Positions 38,958-43,602 of a DNA stretch of 43,602 nt are shown piece by piece. The position numbers and the translations under genes are program-made. The number at the start of each line of letters is the position of its first letter. Within the stretch, counting starts at the first letter, position 1. The notes beneath the pieces were generated by a model. It was given only the letters and a program-made list of their open reading frames with translations. It was not told where the DNA came from and searched no databases. Source of the stretch: Acidilobaceae archaeon. GTDB taxonomy: Archaea; Thermoproteota; Thermoprotei_A; Sulfolobales; Acidilobaceae. The stretch is taken from positions 1 to 43,602 of the forward strand of contig JALUAM010000045.1 in the NCBI GenBank assembly GCA_027051095.1. The letters run 5' to 3'.

Positions 38958-39557
38958 CTACTCCACCCTGCCCAGCCTCGCTGAGACTGAGCTCCCTTCT
39001 ACAGTCACAACAGCGTAGCGGCCCTCCATTAGGGGGCCGGGGTTCACGTGGAGGGTGCCGCCTCTTACCTCGTAGCCGGGAGACTCGTGTATGTGGCCGA
39101 ACAGGTGCACTCTAGGCTTAATCGCGTTCACAACGTTTTTTATTAAGTCGAGGCCTGCCCTCACGCCCAGCCTAGTTAAATCTAGAACCCCCTTCGGCGG
39201 GTGATGCGACATTAAGACATCGAGGCTGCCCGGCTCTCCCGCCTTCTCTGCGAGCGACCGCGAGCTGCTGTAGGGGTCGAGACCCCCTATACCGCCGAAT
39301 ACTAGCCCCTTCAAAGTCTTCACTCTGCCGTCGACCAGAACCCCAGCCTCAAGCAGCCTCCTGAAAATGGCTGCATGGTCTAGGTTACCCGTTACAGCGA
39401 CTAGCTGCGCATCCAACGATAAGAACTCCTCTACCACGTCGAGGCATTCAAAGTCGCCTGTAGCGGCTAACACGTCGAAGCTTAGCTTCGACGCTAGGTC
39501 CTTGAGGAGCCCGGCCCTGCAGTGTATATCGCTCACATGCAAGATGACAACTCCCAC
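38958..39557 (-). CDS. metallophosphoesterase
   Basis: HVSDIHCRAG, ATGDFE, TGNLDH, SHHPPKG, FGHIHESPGYE. Confidence 0.92.
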   Translation of the reverse strand: MGVVILHVSDIHCRAGLLKDLASKLSFDVLAATGDFECLDVVEEFLSLDAQLVAVTGNLDHAAIFRRLLEAGVLVDGRVKTLKGLVFGGIGGLDPYSSSRSLAEKAGEPGSLDVLMSHHPPKGVLDLTRLGVRAGLDLIKNVVNAIKPRVHLFGHIHESPGYEVRGGTLHVNPGPLMEGRYAVVTVEGSSVSARLGRVE

Positions 39558-39646
39558 GCCGCCTCCCCATCAACTATATAAACCCTTACCGGCCCCCTTA
39601 CCTCGCTTTTTAAACCCCGTCATTAAGAATAGGCTGGGGGGTTAAG

Positions 39647-41371
39647 GTGTCGGGGAGCAAGGAGGAGATTAACGCCGCCCAGGCATACCTATCGAGGCCC
39701 TGGCTAAAGAATTACGATGAGGGAGTGCCCCACGACGTGGAAGTGCCAGAGAAGCCTCTCTACTGGATCCTCGAGGAGTCGGCTAGGAGCTTCCCCGAGG
39801 GGGCCGCCCTGATATTCCTAGGGAGGAGCGTCACCTATAGGGAGCTACTCGACCTGTCAAAAAGGTTCGCAGGGTACCTTAATAGTATTGGCGTGGGTAA
39901 GGGAGACGTCGTGGGGATTCTCCTTCCAAACTCGCCCCAGTTTGCAATAGCCTTCTACGGGGCCCTGATGGCCGGCGCCACCGTGTCCCCCATGAACGTG
40001 CTCTACAGCCCCCGCGAGATTAGATTCCAACTTTCAGATAACAAGGCTAAGGTCCTAGTAACCCTGGACTTATTCAAGGACAAGGTCGAGGCCGGGCTCC
40101 CCGACACCGTGGAAAAGGTCGTGTGGACAGGCGTCCAGGACTTCCTGCCACCCCTCAAGGCTATCGCATATAAGCTCTTGAAGAGGCCTCCTAAACCGCC
40201 TAAAGGGGACCGCCACGACAGCTTCACCAAAGCCCTCAAGAGTGAGCCCATTAAGGAATACGCTGAGATAGACCCGCGGGAGGACGTGGCAGCTCTCATG
40301 TATACCGGGGGCACGACAGGCCTGCCTAAGGGCGCCATGCTGACCCACTACAATCTGCTCGCAAACGTGATACAGGTAGACGCGTGGTACAAGAGAGGCG
40401 TTAAGGGCAGGGATGTGTTCATAGGCGCACTGCCATGGTTCCATATATACGGGCTCACAGCTGTCCTCAACACGGGCGTCTACAAGGCCGCCACGATTAT
40501 AGTATACCCGAGGCCCAATATAGACGAGATAATGAGGGATATACAGAAGTATAAGGCTACCGTCTTCCATGGCGTGCCCACAATGTACAGGATGATAATA
40601 AACCACCCCAAGGTGAAGCAGTTCGACCTCAGGAGCCTAGAGATCTGTATAAGCGGTGCCGAGCCGCTACCCAAGGCTGTGGCGGAGAGGTTCATGGAGC
40701 TCACGGGGGCTAAGCTGAGAGAGGGCTATGGCCTCACCGAGACGAGCCCCGTAGCATCGGTTAACCCGATCCTGGGTAAGGCGAAGTACGGCAGCATCGG
40801 GCTGCCAGTGCCCTCGACCATAATGGCCATAGCGGACCCGGAGGCGCCCAGGCTACTACCTCCCGGCGAGGTGGGCGAGATAGTAATCAGCGGCCCCCAG
40901 GTTATGAAGGGCTACTACAACAGGCCAGAGGAGAACAAGGAGGTGTTCTTTGAGTGCTGCGGGCTTAAATGGCTCAGGACGGGCGACATAGGCTACATGG
41001 ACGAGGAGGGATACTTCTACGTAGTAGACAGGAAGAAGGACATGATAAAGTACAAGGGGTACAGCGTCTACCCGAGGGAGATCGAGGAGGTCCTCTACAG
41101 GCACGAGTGTGTTAAGGAGGCCGCGGTTGTGGGCGTACCCCACCCCGAGTACACCGAGATTCCCAAGGCCTTCATAGCCCTCAAGGATGAGTGCAAGGGT
41201 AAGGTGACGGAGCAGGATATTATAGAGTACGCTAAGAAGCACCTAGCACCTTATAAGGTGCCTAAGGAGGTCGAGTTTAGGGACGAGCTGCCTAAGAGCG
41301 CCGTGGGCAAGATCCTAAGGAGAGTCCTAAGGGAAGAGGAGATTAAGAAGAGGTCGGGGAAGAGCGCCTAG
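39647..41371 (+). CDS. AMP-forming acyl-CoA synthetase
   Basis: ALMYTGGTTGLPKGAMLTHYN, GYGLTETSPVAS, WLRTGDIGYMDEEGYFYVVDRKKDMIKYKGYSVYPREIEEVL. Confidence 0.95.
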   Translation: MSGSKEEINAAQAYLSRPWLKNYDEGVPHDVEVPEKPLYWILEESARSFPEGAALIFLGRSVTYRELLDLSKRFAGYLNSIGVGKGDVVGILLPNSPQFAIAFYGALMAGATVSPMNVLYSPREIRFQLSDNKAKVLVTLDLFKDKVEAGLPDTVEKVVWTGVQDFLPPLKAIAYKLLKRPPKPPKGDRHDSFTKALKSEPIKEYAEIDPREDVAALMYTGGTTGLPKGAMLTHYNLLANVIQVDAWYKRGVKGRDVFIGALPWFHIYGLTAVLNTGVYKAATIIVYPRPNIDEIMRDIQKYKATVFHGVPTMYRMIINHPKVKQFDLRSLEICISGAEPLPKAVAERFMELTGAKLREGYGLTETSPVASVNPILGKAKYGSIGLPVPSTIMAIADPEAPRLLPPGEVGEIVISGPQVMKGYYNRPEENKEVFFECCGLKWLRTGDIGYMDEEGYFYVVDRKKDMIKYKGYSVYPREIEEVLYRHECVKEAAVVGVPHPEYTEIPKAFIALKDECKGKVTEQDIIEYAKKHLAPYKVPKEVEFRDELPKSAVGKILRRVLREEEIKKRSGKSA

Positions 41372-42356
41372 CCTCTCCACCCGGCTTTTTAACGGCTAGG
41401 TCTACGGTGTTCCCAGGCATAGCGGCCTCCCTCACTACCTCCCAGGCCTTTTTAAGCTCCTCGATCGGGGGCTCCTCTAGGAGCTCGTAGCTTTTAACGG
41501 TAGCTGCTACTAGGCTCCTGTCGACTCCTATGAGGTTTGAGTATGCGTCAACATCGTAGAGCCCCCTGCGAGCGTCGGACACGGACTCCGCCATGATCCG
41601 TGAGAGATGGTCTGATATCCCCTCTAGGCTCCTATGCACTGTTAGCAGGCAGCACACTGGTACGTCGCAGGCTCTGACTTTAAGGCCTAGCTCCGACGCT
41701 TTTGACAGGTACGGCTCCCACACGACCCCGTATTTCACTTTTCCCGATGCAACCAGCCTCAGTATCTCCTCGCCGCTCGACGCGTAAACTCTAGGCCCGG
41801 GAAGCCTCTCGGCCACCGCACACATCTCCATGGTTGAGGCCATGGTAGTCACGTGGCCGTCGCCCCCGCCACCCTCTATAATGCCGGCTCCCCCTCGGCT
41901 GCCACCGCCCACTACTAGTATAGCCCCCTTACTGGCCCTGTGGACGAGGAGCGCTGTAACGGCGGGTATCATGGCGGCGTGTAGCCTCCCCGCTGCTAGG
42001 TCCGTCGCCAGCCTGTAAGCCTCATCATAAACCTTGACTTCAACCCTCCTATACCTGGCTCTGAGCCTCCTGGCTAGCGGCATTATGTAGGGGTACTCGC
42101 TCGCCCTAAGTATGCCTATCCTGAATATGCCGTGGGGCGGCGGGGGCAGCGCGGGCTCGAAAATAACCACGCCGCCGAGCCTATAGGACTTGACGAGCCC
42201 CATGAACTCGAGCTTCCTAAGCCTCCTCCAAACCATAGCCTTCGACGACCCCACCAGCCTTGCCAGCTCGCTGGGCGTAACCCTGCCCCTTCTCTCAATC
42301 TCCCTTAGGAGTTCCTCGTCTATGCTGTCTATCTCGCTATCGGGCGTCTCGCTCAA
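41343..42356 (-). CDS. winged-HTH regulator fused to solute-binding-like domain (DUF3834/NMT1-like)
   Basis: N-term VTPSELARLVGSSKAMVWRRLRKLEFMGLVKSY; C-term resembles a periplasmic-binding fold (IGILRASEYPYIMPLARRL..., ATDLAAGRLHAAMIPAVTALLV, VASGKVKYGVVWEPYLSKA). Confidence 0.7.
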   Translation of the reverse strand: MSETPDSEIDSIDEELLREIERRGRVTPSELARLVGSSKAMVWRRLRKLEFMGLVKSYRLGGVVIFEPALPPPPHGIFRIGILRASEYPYIMPLARRLRARYRRVEVKVYDEAYRLATDLAAGRLHAAMIPAVTALLVHRASKGAILVVGGGSRGGAGIIEGGGGDGHVTTMASTMEMCAVAERLPGPRVYASSGEEILRLVASGKVKYGVVWEPYLSKASELGLKVRACDVPVCCLLTVHRSLEGISDHLSRIMAESVSDARRGLYDVDAYSNLIGVDRSLVAATVKSYELLEEPPIEELKKAWEVVREAAMPGNTVDLAVKKPGGEARRSSPTSS

Positions 42357-42469
42357 AGACAGGCCACCCCTAGGAACATATAATTGGACTCACTAATGTA
42401 TGCGTGATCTAACGACTCATCTAAGACCGCGCGAAGACTTAATACTGCAATCGTGAACGGGTGTTCGCA

Positions 42470-42661
42470 ATGGGGGTGAAGGTCTCAGTGTCGGGATGGG
42501 CTCTCATACAGGCCCTCCTCCTGCTACTAGCCTATATCGTACCCTACTCTCTGCTAGGCGACTCCTCCGACTGGAGCCTCTACGCCTTCTGGGCCGCCCT
42601 GGGGGTCGCAAGCCTCGTGGTAGCGTGGGCTGGAACGAGGGGGTGGGGCCGTGGCGGCTGA
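42470..42661 (+). CDS. small two-TM membrane protein, probable symporter accessory subunit
   Basis: 63-66 aa, two hydrophobic helices, stop overlaps the symporter start; typical of SSS small-subunit genes. Confidence 0.7.
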   Translation: MGVKVSVSGWALIQALLLLLAYIVPYSLLGDSSDWSLYAFWAALGVASLVVAWAGTRGWGRGG

Positions 42662-43602
42662 CAGAGTATACCTGGCCCTTGGAGTCCTGCTTGGCTACCT
42701 CGCCCTGGGCACGCTCATAGCGATCGCTAGCAGACGCCTCCTTAGGGGTGCCGGCGAGAGCGAGTTCTTCGTGGCGGGCGGCCGCATGGGGGGCCTGCTA
42801 TCAGCGTTCACCTACGCAGCCACGACCTACAGCGCCTTCATGATAGTCGGCTTGGTGGGCTTGACCTACGACTGGGGGGTAGGCTCCTTCGGCTTCGAGA
42901 TAGCCTACTTCATAGCCACCGTGGGCCTCCTACTGCTCTTCTCCAGGCGCGTCTGGTCCATGGCTAGGGAGCGGGGGTGGGTGAGCCCTGGCGAGATGCT
43001 AGCCGACATATATGGCTCCAGGCTCTTAGCTGTGACCGCGAGCCTCATCTACCTGGTAGCCCTTATACCTTACGCGTCAGCCCAGGTTAAGGGTATAGGC
43101 GACGCCTTCGCCGGCATAGCCGGCGAGGACGCCTACCTGCTGGGTATAGGCCTCGCGCTGGTAGTAATGCTTGTGTGGAGCCTCCTCGCGGGGATATGGA
43201 GCGTCGCTGCCACCGACGCCTTTCAAGGCCTCTGGATGCTAGTGGCCGCTACCGGGCTGCTGGCATGGCTATACGCTTACCTGTCTTCAAACGGCGTCGG
43301 CCCGACCAGGGTCACAGAGGTCCTAGCTGGCGAGGGGCTCTTCTCGCTCGAGGGCTACTGGCCTCTAACGAAGTTCCTAGCCTTCACCCTGCCCTGGATC
43401 TTCTTTGCGGTCACTAACCCGCAGGTCGTGCAGAGGCTCTACCTGCCCAGGGATGAGAGGAGCCTGGCCAGCATGATAAGGTGGTTCGCGGTCTTCGGGC
43501 TCTACTACACGGTGGTAGTCACGCTTATAGGCCTTCTCGCCAGGGCCGGCGTTGAGGAGGGCCTGATACCCGAGCCCCCCAGGCGCGACGCCGTGACCCC
43601 CA
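42651..43602 (+). CDS. sodium:solute symporter family protein, partial at window edge
   Basis: GTG start at 42651: VAADRVYLALGVLLGYLALGTLIAIASRRLLRGAGESEFFVAGGRMGGLLSAFTYAATTYSAFMIVGLVGLTYDWGVGSFGFE...; not in the ORF track because it runs off the window. Confidence 0.92.
   Translation, partial: MAADRVYLALGVLLGYLALGTLIAIASRRLLRGAGESEFFVAGGRMGGLLSAFTYAATTYSAFMIVGLVGLTYDWGVGSFGFEIAYFIATVGLLLLFSRRVWSMARERGWVSPGEMLADIYGSRLLAVTASLIYLVALIPYASAQVKGIGDAFAGIAGEDAYLLGIGLALVVMLVWSLLAGIWSVAATDAFQGLWMLVAATGLLAWLYAYLSSNGVGPTRVTEVLAGEGLFSLEGYWPLTKFLAFTLPWIFFAVTNPQVVQRLYLPRDERSLASMIRWFAVFGLYYTVVVTLIGLLARAGVEEGLIPEPPRRDAVTP

Noticed and set aside
40070-40606. 178-aa antisense ORF inside acyl-CoA synthetase
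   Set aside because: Long antisense ORFs are expected in this GC-rich, purine-biased coding sequence; no recognisable domain.

Overview
This 43.6-kb window comes from a hyperthermophilic archaeal chromosome, most likely a crenarchaeon (Thermoproteota). That assignment rests on gene content such as Bud32/Kae1, rps27ae/rps24e, ABCE1, aIF6, LX, Rpp21, Taw1, Trm5, XPB and bifunctional FBP aldolase/phosphatase. Genes are densely packed and mostly informational or core metabolic. The right-hand ~10 kb is more metabolic: glutamate dehydrogenase, MDR dehydrogenase, gamma-glutamyltransferase, FAD oxidoreductase, acyl-CoA synthetase and a Na+/solute symporter cut by the window edge. I saw no CRISPR array, rRNA or insertion sequence, and found no tRNA I could support. 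The most interesting signal is in the intergenic gaps. At least four loci (16683-16766 -, 23233-23300 +, 32076-32146 +, 32883-32948 -) fold as box C/D-like guide RNAs built from k-turns. They use a non-canonical D box CCGA instead of CUGA, C boxes of the form GA-N-GR, terminal stems that abut the k-turns exactly, and in three of them a real hairpin between D' and C'. Two of them carry the same guide core (CGGGGTTTG|CCGA). Related structured elements flank the 185-aa ORF at 28766. A second candidate novelty is a two-gene membrane operon (10951-12943, - strand) whose helices carry HxH and other histidine motifs reminiscent of haem/copper ligands. No database or folding program was run; family calls come from recognising the sequence.
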